Assembly (NCBI GenBank): GCA_023422775.1
Contig: JAFAGM010000142.1
Coordinates: forward strand, 124,001-188,000
Reading direction: 5' to 3'
Source of the DNA: Pseudomonadota bacterium
Lineage (GTDB): Bacteria; Pseudomonadota; Alphaproteobacteria; Rhizobiales; Xanthobacteraceae
Length of the DNA stretch: 64,000 nucleotides
Shown here piece after piece: positions 1-8,778 of the stretch. Position 1 is the first letter of the stretch. Every line of letters begins with the position of its first letter. The notes under the pieces are model-generated. The model did not search any database and was not told the DNA's origin. It saw only the letters and a program-made list of their open reading frames with translations. The position numbers and the translations under genes were made by a program.

Positions 1-586
1 CGATCTGCTCCTTGATCTGCTGGCCGGCCGGCGTTTCCGCCAGGCGCTTGGGCATCATGAAAGGCGTGTAGGACGACGGCTTGCCGATCGATTCCAGCAC
101 CAGGCCGTAGGGCTCCTTCAGCTTCAGCGCAAAGCTCTTGGCGTCGATCGGCTCGATGCTGGCGGTAAAATCCATCAGCTTCTGGCCCATGTTGTCGGCG
201 CGGCCCCAGCGCTTCAGCGAGGCGACGCAGTCTTCCGCCGTCACCGGCGCGCCGTCATGCCATTTCAGGCCGTCGCGCAAGGTGAAGGTGTAGGTCAGCT
301 TGTCGTCGCTGACCTTCACGTCCGCCATCTGCGGCTGAACCTTGAAATTGGAATCCGTAGCCAGCAGCGTGTCGTAGACCATGTAGCCATGATCGCGCGT
401 GATGTAGGCCGTGGTGAACAGCGGATCGATGACGCGCAGGTCGGAGTGCATCACCGCAGTGATGGTCTTCTTGCCGGCGGCCACGGCCTGCGACACCGCA
501 GCCAGCGACGTCAGCGCCACCGACAGCGCAAGCACCGACAGAGCGGACGCTATCGTGGGACGTTTCCAACGCATGATGTGGAACAT
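1..586 (-). CDS. Family 5 ABC transporter substrate-binding protein (peptide type), 3' part cut by the window edge
   Basis: The gene starts at 586, with TCAGGAGAGA as ribosome binding site just upstream, and runs off the left edge, so only about 195 N-terminal residues are visible. A hydrophobic stretch ending near AVAAGKK (residues 10-40) is a signal peptide, so the protein acts in the periplasm. The segments IDPLFTTAYITRDHGYMVYDTL and TLRDGLKWHDGAPVTAEDC are typical of DppA/OppA-type binding proteins. It is divergent from the M20 peptidase and the dpp-like transporter genes and probably delivers peptides to that transporter. The exact ligand cannot be told. Confidence 0.88.
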   Translation of the reverse strand, partial: MFHIMRWKRPTIASALSVLALSVALTSLAAVSQAVAAGKKTITAVMHSDLRVIDPLFTTAYITRDHGYMVYDTLLATDSNFKVQPQMADVKVSDDKLTYTFTLRDGLKWHDGAPVTAEDCVASLKRWGRADNMGQKLMDFTASIEPIDAKSFALKLKEPYGLVLESIGKPSSYTPFMMPKRLAETPAGQQIKEQI

Positions 587-878
587 TCAATCTCTCCTGA
601 CGTGAAACTGGTCAAACCCCGATGATTCATTATGCATGCGGTTCGTTATTTAGGCGAACTAACACGCTGTAAATCTTGGATATTTGAGACTTGCACCAAG
701 TGCGCGGCGCGTCAATCCGGTTTTGCCTGACAACTTCCCCGAAAGCAGCACGGTCCGCGCTCATCTTTCGCTTTACAAATCCGCACCAGATCATTCTCGT
801 ATGCGGCAAACCGCCGGACCGGCGTCGCCCGCTCGGAAACCCGGATCAGAAACCCAACGAAAAACCTGAGAGAAGTTC
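587..878. promoter_or_regulatory. Divergent promoter region between binding protein and M20 peptidase
   Basis: This 292-base gap separates two divergent genes and must hold promoters for both. It is locally AT-rich around 625-690. A short inverted repeat, GTTCG and CGAAC separated by about ten bases, lies near 643-662. No convincing -35/-10 pair could be assigned by eye. Confidence 0.4.
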
Positions 879-2009
879 ATGAACCCTGCCAATCTTCCCT
901 TTGATTCCGAGGCCATGCTGCAGGGGCTGCGTGGCTGGGTGGAATGCGAAAGCCCGACCTGGGACAGAAGCGCGGTCGAACGCATGCTCGACCTCGCCGC
1001 CCGCGACATGGCGATCATGGGTGCGACGATCGAGCGCATCGCCGGCCGCCAGGGTTTTGCCGGCTGCGTCCGCGCCCGCTTCCCGCATCCCAAACAGGGC
1101 GAGCCCGGCATCCTGATCGCCGGTCACCTGGATACCGTCCATCCCGTAGGCACGATCGAGAAACTGAAGTGGCGCCGCGACGGCAACAAGTGCTTCGGTC
1201 CCGGCATCTTCGACATGAAGGGCGGCAACTATCTTTCGCTGGAAGCGATCCGGCAACTGGCCCGCGCTTCGTTCACGACGCCGCTGCCGATCACGGTGCT
1301 GTTCACGCCGGACGAGGAAGTCGGCACGCCGTCGACCCGCGACATCATCGAGGCCGAAGCCGCGCGCAACAAATACGTGCTGGTGCCGGAACCCGGACGC
1401 CCCAACAACGGCGTCGTCACCGGACGCTACGCGATTGCGCGCTTCAATCTCGAAGCCGTCGGCAAACCGAGCCATGCCGGCGCCACGCTGTCCTCGGGCC
1501 GCTCCGCGATCCGCGAGATGGCGCGCCAGATTCTCGCCATCGACGGCATGACGACGGAAGACTGCACCTTCTCGGTCGGCATCGTGCACGGCGGCCAATG
1601 GGTCAATTGCGTTGCCACGACCTGCACCGGCGAAGCGCTCAGCATGGCGAAGCGGCAGGCCGATCTCGACCGCGGCGTCGAGCGCATGCTGGCGCTATCA
1701 GGCGCGTCCAACGACGTGACGTTCACGGTCACCCGCGGCGTGACCCGCCCGGTGTGGGAGCCGGACGCCGGCACCATGGCGCTGTATGAAAAGGCGCGCG
1801 GCCTTGCCAAAGAAATGGGCCTCGAACTGCCGCACGGCAGCGCGGGCGGCGGCTCCGACGGCAATTTCACTGGGGCGATGGGCATACCGACGCTCGACGG
1901 CCTCGGCGTCCGCGGCGCCGACGCCCATACGCTCAACGAACATATCGAGGTCGACAGCCTGGCCGATCGCGGCCGGCTGATGGCGGGACTATTGGCGACG
2001 CTGGCGTGA
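879..2009 (+). CDS. M20 family metallopeptidase (glutamate carboxypeptidase-like)
   Basis: A 376-residue zinc peptidase of the carboxypeptidase G2/ArgE/DapE family. Metal-site motifs are in order: GHLDTVHP near residue 86, GPGIFDMKGG near 107 and TPDEEVGTPS near 146; a late GVRGADAHTLNEH segment supplies the C-terminal histidine. There is no signal peptide, so it is cytoplasmic. It sits just upstream of the dpp-like permease genes, which suggests that it trims imported peptides or N-acyl amino acids. The start ATG at 879 is preceded by GAGAGAAG. Confidence 0.88.
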   Translation: MNPANLPFDSEAMLQGLRGWVECESPTWDRSAVERMLDLAARDMAIMGATIERIAGRQGFAGCVRARFPHPKQGEPGILIAGHLDTVHPVGTIEKLKWRRDGNKCFGPGIFDMKGGNYLSLEAIRQLARASFTTPLPITVLFTPDEEVGTPSTRDIIEAEAARNKYVLVPEPGRPNNGVVTGRYAIARFNLEAVGKPSHAGATLSSGRSAIREMARQILAIDGMTTEDCTFSVGIVHGGQWVNCVATTCTGEALSMAKRQADLDRGVERMLALSGASNDVTFTVTRGVTRPVWEPDAGTMALYEKARGLAKEMGLELPHGSAGGGSDGNFTGAMGIPTLDGLGVRGADAHTLNEHIEVDSLADRGRLMAGLLATLA

Positions 2010-2027
2010 AGGTTGCAACTCCATCGG

Positions 2028-2149
2028 CGTCATTGCGAAGAGCACTTGCGACGAAGCAATCCATCGTGCCGCATAAAGAAAGAATGGATTGCTTCGCGGA
2101 GCCTGTCATCGCGCGCGCAAGCGCGCGACCCGTTGGCTCGCAATGACGG
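2028..2149. repeat. Dispersed palindromic repeat, family A (cgtcattgcgag type)
   Basis: The left end reads cgtcattgcga and then gaagcaatccat; the right end reads atggattgcttcg and finally cgcaatgacgg. The ends are inverted, so the element can fold into a long hairpin. This copy is longer than most, with a GC-rich insert (gcgcgcgcaagcgcgcga) in the right half. It lies between the M20 peptidase and dppB-like genes. The rest of the gap to 2295 shows nothing I recognise. Confidence 0.85.
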
Positions 2150-2295
2150 AGGGTTTTCCGAGCCGCCTAGCTGCATCGCAAAAAACGCAGGTGCGATGGC
2201 ACGGGACTTGCTGAAATGCTACGCTTCGGACTTGGCGCTACCTTGGCGCTACGCTTTTGACGATCAAACCACCTGGCTACAACTAACGGATCAAG

Positions 2296-3237
2296 ATGCT
2301 CGGATATCTGCTTCGCCGCATTCTCGCCGCCATCCCCGTCATGGGCGTGGTCGCGCTGTTTGTGTTTCTGCTGCTGCGGCTGACGCCCGGCGACCCCGCC
2401 GCCATCCTCGCCGGCGACAATGCGACGCCAGAACAGCTCGAGCGTATCCGCACCTCGCTCGGCCTCAATGAACCGCTGTACACCCAGTTCTTCACCTGGA
2501 TCGGCAAGCTGCTGCAGGGCGATCTCGGCGTCTCCCTGATTTCGAACGTGCCGGTGCTGAAGATGATCAGTTCGCGCGTCGAGCCGTCGATCTCGATTGC
2601 GCTGTCCACCATCATCCTCGCCATTGTCGTTGCGGTACCGCTCGGCGTGATCGCGGCATGGAAGCATGGCACCTGGATCGACCGCTTCGTGATGGGCCTG
2701 TCGGTGGTCGGCTTCTCCGTTCCGGTATTCGTGATCGGCTACGTCCTGATCCAGATCTTCGCGATCGACCTGCGCTGGGTGCCGGTGCAGGGATTCCGCA
2801 GCATCACCGCAGGCTTCGGTCCGTTCTTCGAACGCATCATCCTGCCGACCTGCACGCTGTCCTTTATCTATGTCGCCCTGATCGCGCGCATGACGCGGGC
2901 GGCAATGCTGGACGTGCTGGGCGAGGATTACGTCCGCACCGCGCGCGCCAAGGGTATCAGCGAGACGGGCGTGCTGCTGCGCCACGCGCTGCGCAATGCT
3001 GCCGTGCCCGTGATCACCGTGATCGGAACAGGTTTTGCGCTGCTGATTTCCGGCGTCGTCGTCACCGAGAGCGTGTTCAACCTGCCCGGCATCGGCCGCC
3101 TCACCGTCGATGCGGTGCTGGCGCGCGACTACCCGGTGATCCAGGCGATGATCCTTCTGACGTCAGGCATCTACGTCACCGTCAATCTCCTGATCGACGT
3201 CGCCTACACCCTTCTTGATCCCAGAATTCGTTACTGA
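2296..3237 (+). CDS. Peptide ABC transporter permease, DppB type
   Basis: A 313-residue inner-membrane permease with the N-terminal MLGYLLRRILAAIPVM membrane segment and the LRLTPGDPA motif typical of DppB/OppB proteins. The EAA-loop region (DYVRTARAKGISETGVLLRH, near residues 214-233) is where the ATPase binds. It is followed 11 bases later by the second permease. The set is a binding-protein-dependent peptide importer; substrate specificity is not visible. Confidence 0.92.
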   Translation: MLGYLLRRILAAIPVMGVVALFVFLLLRLTPGDPAAILAGDNATPEQLERIRTSLGLNEPLYTQFFTWIGKLLQGDLGVSLISNVPVLKMISSRVEPSISIALSTIILAIVVAVPLGVIAAWKHGTWIDRFVMGLSVVGFSVPVFVIGYVLIQIFAIDLRWVPVQGFRSITAGFGPFFERIILPTCTLSFIYVALIARMTRAAMLDVLGEDYVRTARAKGISETGVLLRHALRNAAVPVITVIGTGFALLISGVVVTESVFNLPGIGRLTVDAVLARDYPVIQAMILLTSGIYVTVNLLIDVAYTLLDPRIRY

Positions 3238-3248
3238 GGTTCGGCACG

Positions 3249-4139
3249 ATGGCGATCGAAACCCTTCCCGAACCGTCAATCCCGGTCACCACGCCGTTCC
3301 GGCCGCGGCTTGGCTTCCTGACCGCGACCCCGATCATCGCGATCGCAACGGTCTGCCTTGGGCTCATCATCCTGATGGCGATCCTGGCGCCGTGGCTTGC
3401 GCCGCACGATCCGCAGTTGCTGGCGCCGGCACAGCGGCTGAAGCCTGCCAGCGCACAATTCCTGCTCGGCACCGACGCCTACGGCCGCGACGTACTGTCG
3501 CGCATCATCTATGGCGCGCGGATTTCTCTCCTGATCGGACTTGGAGCGGCCGTCTTCTCGATCGGCATCGGACTTCTGATCGGGCTCGTCTCCGGCTTCT
3601 TCAAATGGGTCGATGCCGTCATGATGCGGGTGATGGACGGATTGATGGCGATCCCGAGCATCCTGCTCGCCATCGCCGTGGTGTCTCTGTCCGGCGCCAG
3701 CCTGATGACGGTGCTGATCGCGATCACCATTCCCGAAATCCCTCGGGTGGCACGGCTGGTGCGCTCGGTGGTGCTGTCGGCGCGCGAGGAGCCCTATGTC
3801 GAGGCCGCGATCTCGGTCGGCACCAGCCTGCCCAAGGTCATGTGGCGGCATCTGATGCCGAACACGGTGGCGCCGCTGATCGTGCAAGGCACCTACGTCT
3901 GCGCTTCCGCGGTCCTCACGGAGGCGATCCTGTCGTTCCTCGGCGCCGGCATCAGCCCGGAAACGCCGACCTGGGGCAACATCATGGCCGAGGGCCGCGC
4001 CTACTTCCAGGTCAAGCCATCGCTGATCTTCTGGCCGGGCCTGCTGCTGTCGATCGCGATCCTCAGCGTCAATTTGATCGGCGACGCCGCACGCGATGCG
4101 CTCGATCCGCGCATGAAACAGCGGGAGGCCGGGAAATGA
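3249..4139 (+). CDS. Peptide ABC transporter permease, DppC type
   Basis: A 296-residue permease with an N-terminal cytoplasmic and first membrane segment typical of DppC, then LGTDAYGRDVLSRIIYGARIS, the diagnostic DppC/OppC block, at residues 75-95. The EAA loop is EPYVEAAISVGTSLPKVMWRH. The C-terminus ends LDPRMKQREAGK. It belongs to the same operon as the preceding permease and pairs with it as a heterodimer. A palindromic repeat separates it from the ATPase gene. Confidence 0.92.
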   Translation: MAIETLPEPSIPVTTPFRPRLGFLTATPIIAIATVCLGLIILMAILAPWLAPHDPQLLAPAQRLKPASAQFLLGTDAYGRDVLSRIIYGARISLLIGLGAAVFSIGIGLLIGLVSGFFKWVDAVMMRVMDGLMAIPSILLAIAVVSLSGASLMTVLIAITIPEIPRVARLVRSVVLSAREEPYVEAAISVGTSLPKVMWRHLMPNTVAPLIVQGTYVCASAVLTEAILSFLGAGISPETPTWGNIMAEGRAYFQVKPSLIFWPGLLLSIAILSVNLIGDAARDALDPRMKQREAGK

Positions 4140-4153
4140 ACGCGACCTCTCCC

Positions 4154-4239
4154 CGCCATTGCGAGCGAAGCGAAGCAATCCATCGCGCCGCGGAAGGAAA
4201 GAATGGATTGCTTCGTCGCTACGCTCCTCGCAATGACGC
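4154..4239. repeat. Dispersed palindromic repeat, family A, inside the dpp-like operon
   Basis: The left arm is cgccattgcgagcgaagcg and the right arm ends cctcgcaatgacgcc. It fills most of the 112-base gap between the permease and ATPase genes of one operon, so it should be transcribed as an RNA hairpin. Confidence 0.88.
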
Positions 4240-4251
4240 CGAGAGACCTAA

Positions 4252-5892
4252 ATGACCGACCTCGTTCTCGACATCAACGACCTCATCGTCAGCCTCGGCA
4301 AGAAGCCCGACGGCCAGCGCATTATCGACGGCGTCTCCTTGCAGGTGCGCGAAGGCGAGACGCTGTGCGTGGTCGGCGAAAGCGGCTCCGGCAAGTCCGT
4401 GACCTCGCTGACCGTGATGGGGCTGTTGCAAAAGGGAGCGCTGACCCCGACCGGCGGCAGCATCAAGCTGGTCGGCGAGGAATTGCTCACTGCCTCCGAC
4501 CGCCGTTTGCGCGAACTCCGCGCCACCCGGATGGCGATGATCTTTCAGGAGCCGATGACCGCCCTCAACCCGGTGGTGCCGGTCGGTCGCCAGATCGACG
4601 AGGTCTTGCGCGTCCATACCAATCTCGATGCGCGCGCCCGGCGCCAGAAGATCCTGGCGATGATGGAGCATGTCCGGCTGCCCGACGTGGAGCGCATTTT
4701 CGCCTCCTACCCGCACCGGCTGTCGGGCGGGCAGCGCCAGCGCATCATGATCGCGATGGCGCTGGTGCTCGAACCCAAGCTGCTGATCGCGGACGAGCCG
4801 ACCACGGCGCTCGACGTCACCACGCAGAAACAGATCCTGACCCTGATCCGCGACCTGCAGCGCGATCACGGCACCGCCGTGCTGTTCATTACCCACGACA
4901 TGGGTGTGGTCGCAGAGATCGCTGACCGCGTCGCCGTCATGCGCTACGGCCGGCTGGTCGAGAGCGGCACGCTCGACAGCATCCTGCGCACGCCGTCGAT
5001 GGAGTATACCCGCAACCTGCTCTCTTCTGTGCCGAGCCTGGTGCCGCGGGCGCCGCGCGCGGAGACCAGCGAACCCATCGTTCTCGAAACCAGCGATCTC
5101 GGCAAGGTCTATCGCGAGCGCTCCTTCCTGGGCAAAGCGCGCGAAGTCGCCGCCGCCAGGGACGTCACACTCACTCTTCGCAAGGGCCGCACGCTCGGCA
5201 TCGTCGGCGAGAGCGGCTCCGGCAAGTCGACGGTGGCGCGCTGCATTGTCCGCCTGATCGATCCGACCTCCGGCGGCGTCCGCCTTGCCGGCCGCGAAAT
5301 CTCCGAACTGTCGCGCCGGCTGCTGCAGCCGCACCGCAAGAAAATCCAGATCATCTTCCAGGATCCCTACCGCTCGCTCAACCCGCGCATCACGGTCGGC
5401 GAGTCCATCGCGGAGGGGCCGATCAATTACGGCACGCCGCGCACCGAGGCGCTGGCCAGGGCGCGCGACCTGCTCGAACTGGTCGATCTGCCGCCCGATG
5501 CGATCTCGCGTTACCCGCATCAATTCTCCGGCGGCCAGCGCCAGCGCATCGCGATCGCGCGCGCGCTGGCGCTCGATCCCGACGTTCTGGTCGCGGACGA
5601 GGCGGTTTCGGCGCTCGACGTTTCGGTGCAGGCGCAGGTGCTGGAATTGCTCGACGAAATCCAGCAGCGGCTCGGCATCGCATTGCTGTTCATCACCCAC
5701 GACCTCCGCGTCGCGGCGCAAATCTGCGACGACGTCGCGGTGATGCAACATGGCCGGATTGTGGAACAAGGACCGGCCGCGCAGGTGCTGACCCATCCGC
5801 AGCAGGCCTATACCCGCGCGCTGCTCGACGCGGCTCCCGGACGCGGCTGGGATTTCGCCAACTTCCGCCCGGTTGAAGTGGCGGCGGAGTAG
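4252..5892 (+). CDS. Fused double ATP-binding protein of a peptide ABC transporter (DppD-DppF type)
   Basis: A 546-residue protein with two complete ABC ATPase domains. The first has Walker A GESGSGKS at residues 42-49, signature LSGGQRQR near 158 and Walker B LLIADEPTTALD. The second has GESGSGKS near 320, signature FSGGQRQR near 425 and Walker B LVADEAVSALD, where Ala replaces the more usual Pro after Glu. Each half ends in an oligopeptide-type C-terminal extension. DppD and DppF are usually separate proteins; the fused form is common in rhizobia. It energises the two permeases upstream. Confidence 0.93.
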   Translation: MTDLVLDINDLIVSLGKKPDGQRIIDGVSLQVREGETLCVVGESGSGKSVTSLTVMGLLQKGALTPTGGSIKLVGEELLTASDRRLRELRATRMAMIFQEPMTALNPVVPVGRQIDEVLRVHTNLDARARRQKILAMMEHVRLPDVERIFASYPHRLSGGQRQRIMIAMALVLEPKLLIADEPTTALDVTTQKQILTLIRDLQRDHGTAVLFITHDMGVVAEIADRVAVMRYGRLVESGTLDSILRTPSMEYTRNLLSSVPSLVPRAPRAETSEPIVLETSDLGKVYRERSFLGKAREVAAARDVTLTLRKGRTLGIVGESGSGKSTVARCIVRLIDPTSGGVRLAGREISELSRRLLQPHRKKIQIIFQDPYRSLNPRITVGESIAEGPINYGTPRTEALARARDLLELVDLPPDAISRYPHQFSGGQRQRIAIARALALDPDVLVADEAVSALDVSVQAQVLELLDEIQQRLGIALLFITHDLRVAAQICDDVAVMQHGRIVEQGPAAQVLTHPQQAYTRALLDAAPGRGWDFANFRPVEVAAE

Positions 5893-5902
5893 ACGTTTCT
5901 TC

Positions 5903-5980
5903 CGTCATTGCGAGCAAGCGAAGCGATCCATGCAGCAGCATGGGAAAAGATGGATTGCTTCGCTTCGCTCGCAATGACGG
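5903..5980. repeat. Dispersed palindromic repeat, family A
   Basis: A 78-base copy running from cgtcattgcgagcaagcg to cgctcgcaatgacgg with short central loop, between the ATPase gene and the M81 peptidase gene. Confidence 0.88.
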
Positions 5981-6076
5981 TGGGGCGGCATGCAAAACGG
6001 AATTGCTTCCCAGCTTGCGCTTGCCGCAATGACCCGCTTAACGTCCCCTTCCAACGAAAACACTGGCTGAGACATA

Positions 6077-7600
6077 ATGACCCGTATCGCCGTCGGCGGT
6101 TTCCTGCACGAGACCAATACTTTTGCGCCGACCAAAGCGACCTACGCCGATTTCGTGCACGGCGGCGGCTGGCCGTCGATGGCGCACGGAGCCGACGTTC
6201 TCAAGGTCATGCGCAAGATCAATGTCGGGCTGGCGGGCTTCGTCGAACAGGCCGAGGCCAGCGGCTGGGACCTGGTGCCGACGATTTCCTGCGGCGCCAG
6301 CCCGTCGGCACATGTGACCAGGGACGCGTTCGAACGCATCGTCACCGAGATGATCGACGGCATTGCGGCCGCCGGCCCGCTCGATGCAGTCTATCTCGAC
6401 CTGCACGGCGCGATGGTGACGGAACATTACGACGACGGCGAAGGCGAAATTCTGGCGCGGGTGCGCAAGGTGGTGGGCCCGGATCTGCCGCTGGTCGTCA
6501 GCCTCGACCTGCACGCCAACGTGACGCCCGAGATGGTGGCGCATGCGGACGCATTGATTGCCTACCGCACCTACCCTCACGTCGACATGGCTGACACCGG
6601 CCGCGCCTCGGCGAGACATCTCGCGCTGATGCTGAAGACGAAAGCGAAATTCGCGAAGGCGTTCCGGCAATTGCCGTTCCTGATTCCGATCAGCTGGCAG
6701 TGCACCAGCGACCAGCCGACGAAGGGCATCTATCAAGAGCTTGCGGCGCTGGAGAGCGAGACGGTACCGACGCTGTCGTTCGCGCCGGGTTTTCCGGCGG
6801 CCGATTTCGCGCATTGCGGACCGAGCGTCTTCGCCTATGGCAGGACACAGGCGGACGCGGACGCTGCCGCCGACAGGCTGGTGACCCTGATCGAAGGCCA
6901 CGAGGACGATTTCGACGGCCGGATATTTTCGCCCGACGAAGGCATCCGCCACGCGATGGAACTGGCGAAGACCGCGCGAAAGCCGATCATCATCGCCGAC
7001 ACCCAGGATAATCCCGGCGCCGGCGGCGATTCCGACACGACGGGCATGCTGCGCGCCCTCGTCCGCAACAACGCGACCCGGGCCGCTACCGGCGTGATCT
7101 ACGATCCGCAATCGGCCGCGGCCGCGCACCAGGCCGGCGTCGGCGCCACGGTGACGCTGACGCTCGGCGGCAAGTCCGGCATTCCCGGCGATGCGCCGTA
7201 TCAGGAAACCTTCGTCGTCGAGAAATTGTCGGACGGCAAGTTCGTTGCTCCCGGTCCCTATTACGGCGGCCGCGACATGGACATGGGCCCCTCGGCCTGC
7301 CTGCGCATCGGCGACGTCAGGGTGGTCGTGAGTTCGCACAAGGCTCAGCTCGCGGATCAGTCGATGTACCGCTATGTCGGCATCGAGCCGACCGAACAGG
7401 CGATCCTGGTCAACAAAAGCTCGGTGCACTTCCGCGCCGATTTCGAACCGATCGCCGAACAACTCCTGATCTGCGCCGCGCCCGGCGCGATGCCGGCGGA
7501 CACCGCGGCATTGCCCTGGAAGCGGCTGCGTCCGGGCATCCGCATCAAGCCCAACGGCCCTGCCTTCAAGTCACGCTCCACGCCTTCAGTAACGGGATAA
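6077..7600 (+). CDS. M81 family metallopeptidase (MlrC, microcystinase-C-like)
   Basis: A 507-residue protein starting MTRIAVGGFLHETNTFAP, the hallmark N-terminus of MlrC-type proteins. Candidate zinc ligands lie in DLHGAMVTE (near residue 112), SLDLHANVTPEM (near 142) and YRTYPHVDMADTG. The C-terminal MlrC domain includes DTQDNPGAGGDSDTTGMLRAL. MlrC cleaves linear peptides in microcystin breakdown, but homologues accompany many peptide and amide transporters, as here. It is followed five bases later by another hydrolase gene. Its true substrate is unknown. Confidence 0.9.
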   Translation: MTRIAVGGFLHETNTFAPTKATYADFVHGGGWPSMAHGADVLKVMRKINVGLAGFVEQAEASGWDLVPTISCGASPSAHVTRDAFERIVTEMIDGIAAAGPLDAVYLDLHGAMVTEHYDDGEGEILARVRKVVGPDLPLVVSLDLHANVTPEMVAHADALIAYRTYPHVDMADTGRASARHLALMLKTKAKFAKAFRQLPFLIPISWQCTSDQPTKGIYQELAALESETVPTLSFAPGFPAADFAHCGPSVFAYGRTQADADAAADRLVTLIEGHEDDFDGRIFSPDEGIRHAMELAKTARKPIIIADTQDNPGAGGDSDTTGMLRALVRNNATRAATGVIYDPQSAAAAHQAGVGATVTLTLGGKSGIPGDAPYQETFVVEKLSDGKFVAPGPYYGGRDMDMGPSACLRIGDVRVVVSSHKAQLADQSMYRYVGIEPTEQAILVNKSSVHFRADFEPIAEQLLICAAPGAMPADTAALPWKRLRPGIRIKPNGPAFKSRSTPSVTG

Positions 7601-7605
7601 CAGAC

Positions 7606-8778
7606 ATGCCCAACATCGAATGCATCGACGGCTATGCCGAAGAGCTCACCGCCATCAGGCGCGATCTGCACGCCCATCCCGAGATCGGCTTCGAGGAAGT
7701 GCGCACGTCGGGCATCGTCGCAGACAAGCTGAAGGGATGGGGCATCGAGGTGCATCGCGGCCTCGGCGGCACCGGCGTGATCGGCGTGCTCAAGGGCAAG
7801 GGCAACGGCGGCAAGCGCATCGGGCTGCGCGCCGACATGGACGCGCTGCCGATGGAGGAGAACACCAATCTGAAATGGCGTTCGACGATTCCCGGCCGCT
7901 TCCACGGCTGCGGCCATGACGGCCACACCACCATGCTGCTCGGCACCGCGCGCTACCTGGCCGAAACCAAAAATTTCGACGGCACCGTCCATTTCATCTT
8001 CCAGCCTGCCGAAGAAGGTCTCGGCGGCGCGCGCGCCATGATCAAGGACGGCCTGTTCGAGAAATTCCCCTGCGACGAGGTCTACGGGCTGCACAATGCG
8101 CCCGACATGAACCACGGCGAGATCGCGATCCTGCCCGGCCCCGCGATGGCCGGCGCCGACTTCTTCGACATCACCATCAACGGCTACGGCGCGCACGGCG
8201 CGATGCCGGAACGGTCAAAGGATGCGGTCGTGATCGCAACCACGCTGGCCCAGGCGCTGCAGACCATCGTCAGCCGCAACGTCGATCCGTTGAAGGCGGC
8301 GGTGCTGTCGATCACCCAGATCCATGCCGGCTCCGCCTACAACGTGATCCCCGGCGACGCAAAACTCTGCGGCACGGTGCGCGCGTTCGACGACGGCGTC
8401 CGCGCGCTGATCCGCGAGCGCATGCGCGCGATCTCCGCCGGCATTGCCGCGACCTTCCAGTGCGAAATATCGGTCGATATCCGCGATATTTTCAGCGTGC
8501 TGGTCAACAAGGAAGAGCAGTCAAAGGTAGTCGAGGAAGTGGCCAGGACCGTGGTCGATCCGGCCAAGGTGTTCACGCGTACCACACCGAAGATGGGCAG
8601 CGAGGATTTCGCCGACATGATGCAGGCGGTGCCCGGCGCCTATTTCTGGATCGGCCATGACGGTTCGGTGCCGGTGCACAATCCAGGCTACGTGCTCGAC
8701 GACAAGATCCTGCCGATCGGCGCCAGCATGTTCGCCCGCATCATTGAAACCCGTCTCCCGGTAGGTTCGCATGCATAA
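7606..8778 (+). CDS. M20 family amidohydrolase (hippurate hydrolase/N-acyl-amino-acid amidohydrolase type)
   Basis: A 390-residue dinuclear metal hydrolase. It shows RRDLHAHPEIGFEE near residue 18, GLRADMDALPMEE near 73, the ligand cluster HGCGHDGHTTMLLGTA near 103 and QPAEEGLGGARAMI near 131. A late MGSEDFADM carries a further ligand. Members remove acyl groups from N-acyl amino acids. No signal peptide is present. The last eight bases overlap the start of the amidase gene, so the two are probably translationally coupled. Confidence 0.9.
   Translation: MPNIECIDGYAEELTAIRRDLHAHPEIGFEEVRTSGIVADKLKGWGIEVHRGLGGTGVIGVLKGKGNGGKRIGLRADMDALPMEENTNLKWRSTIPGRFHGCGHDGHTTMLLGTARYLAETKNFDGTVHFIFQPAEEGLGGARAMIKDGLFEKFPCDEVYGLHNAPDMNHGEIAILPGPAMAGADFFDITINGYGAHGAMPERSKDAVVIATTLAQALQTIVSRNVDPLKAAVLSITQIHAGSAYNVIPGDAKLCGTVRAFDDGVRALIRERMRAISAGIAATFQCEISVDIRDIFSVLVNKEEQSKVVEEVARTVVDPAKVFTRTTPKMGSEDFADMMQAVPGAYFWIGHDGSVPVHNPGYVLDDKILPIGASMFARIIETRLPVGSHA

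Noticed and set aside
4219..5796. 525-codon open frame on the minus strand opposite the double ATPase gene
   Set aside because: It mirrors a well-supported ABC ATPase gene; long antisense frames are common in GC-rich DNA. The product has no recognisable motif.
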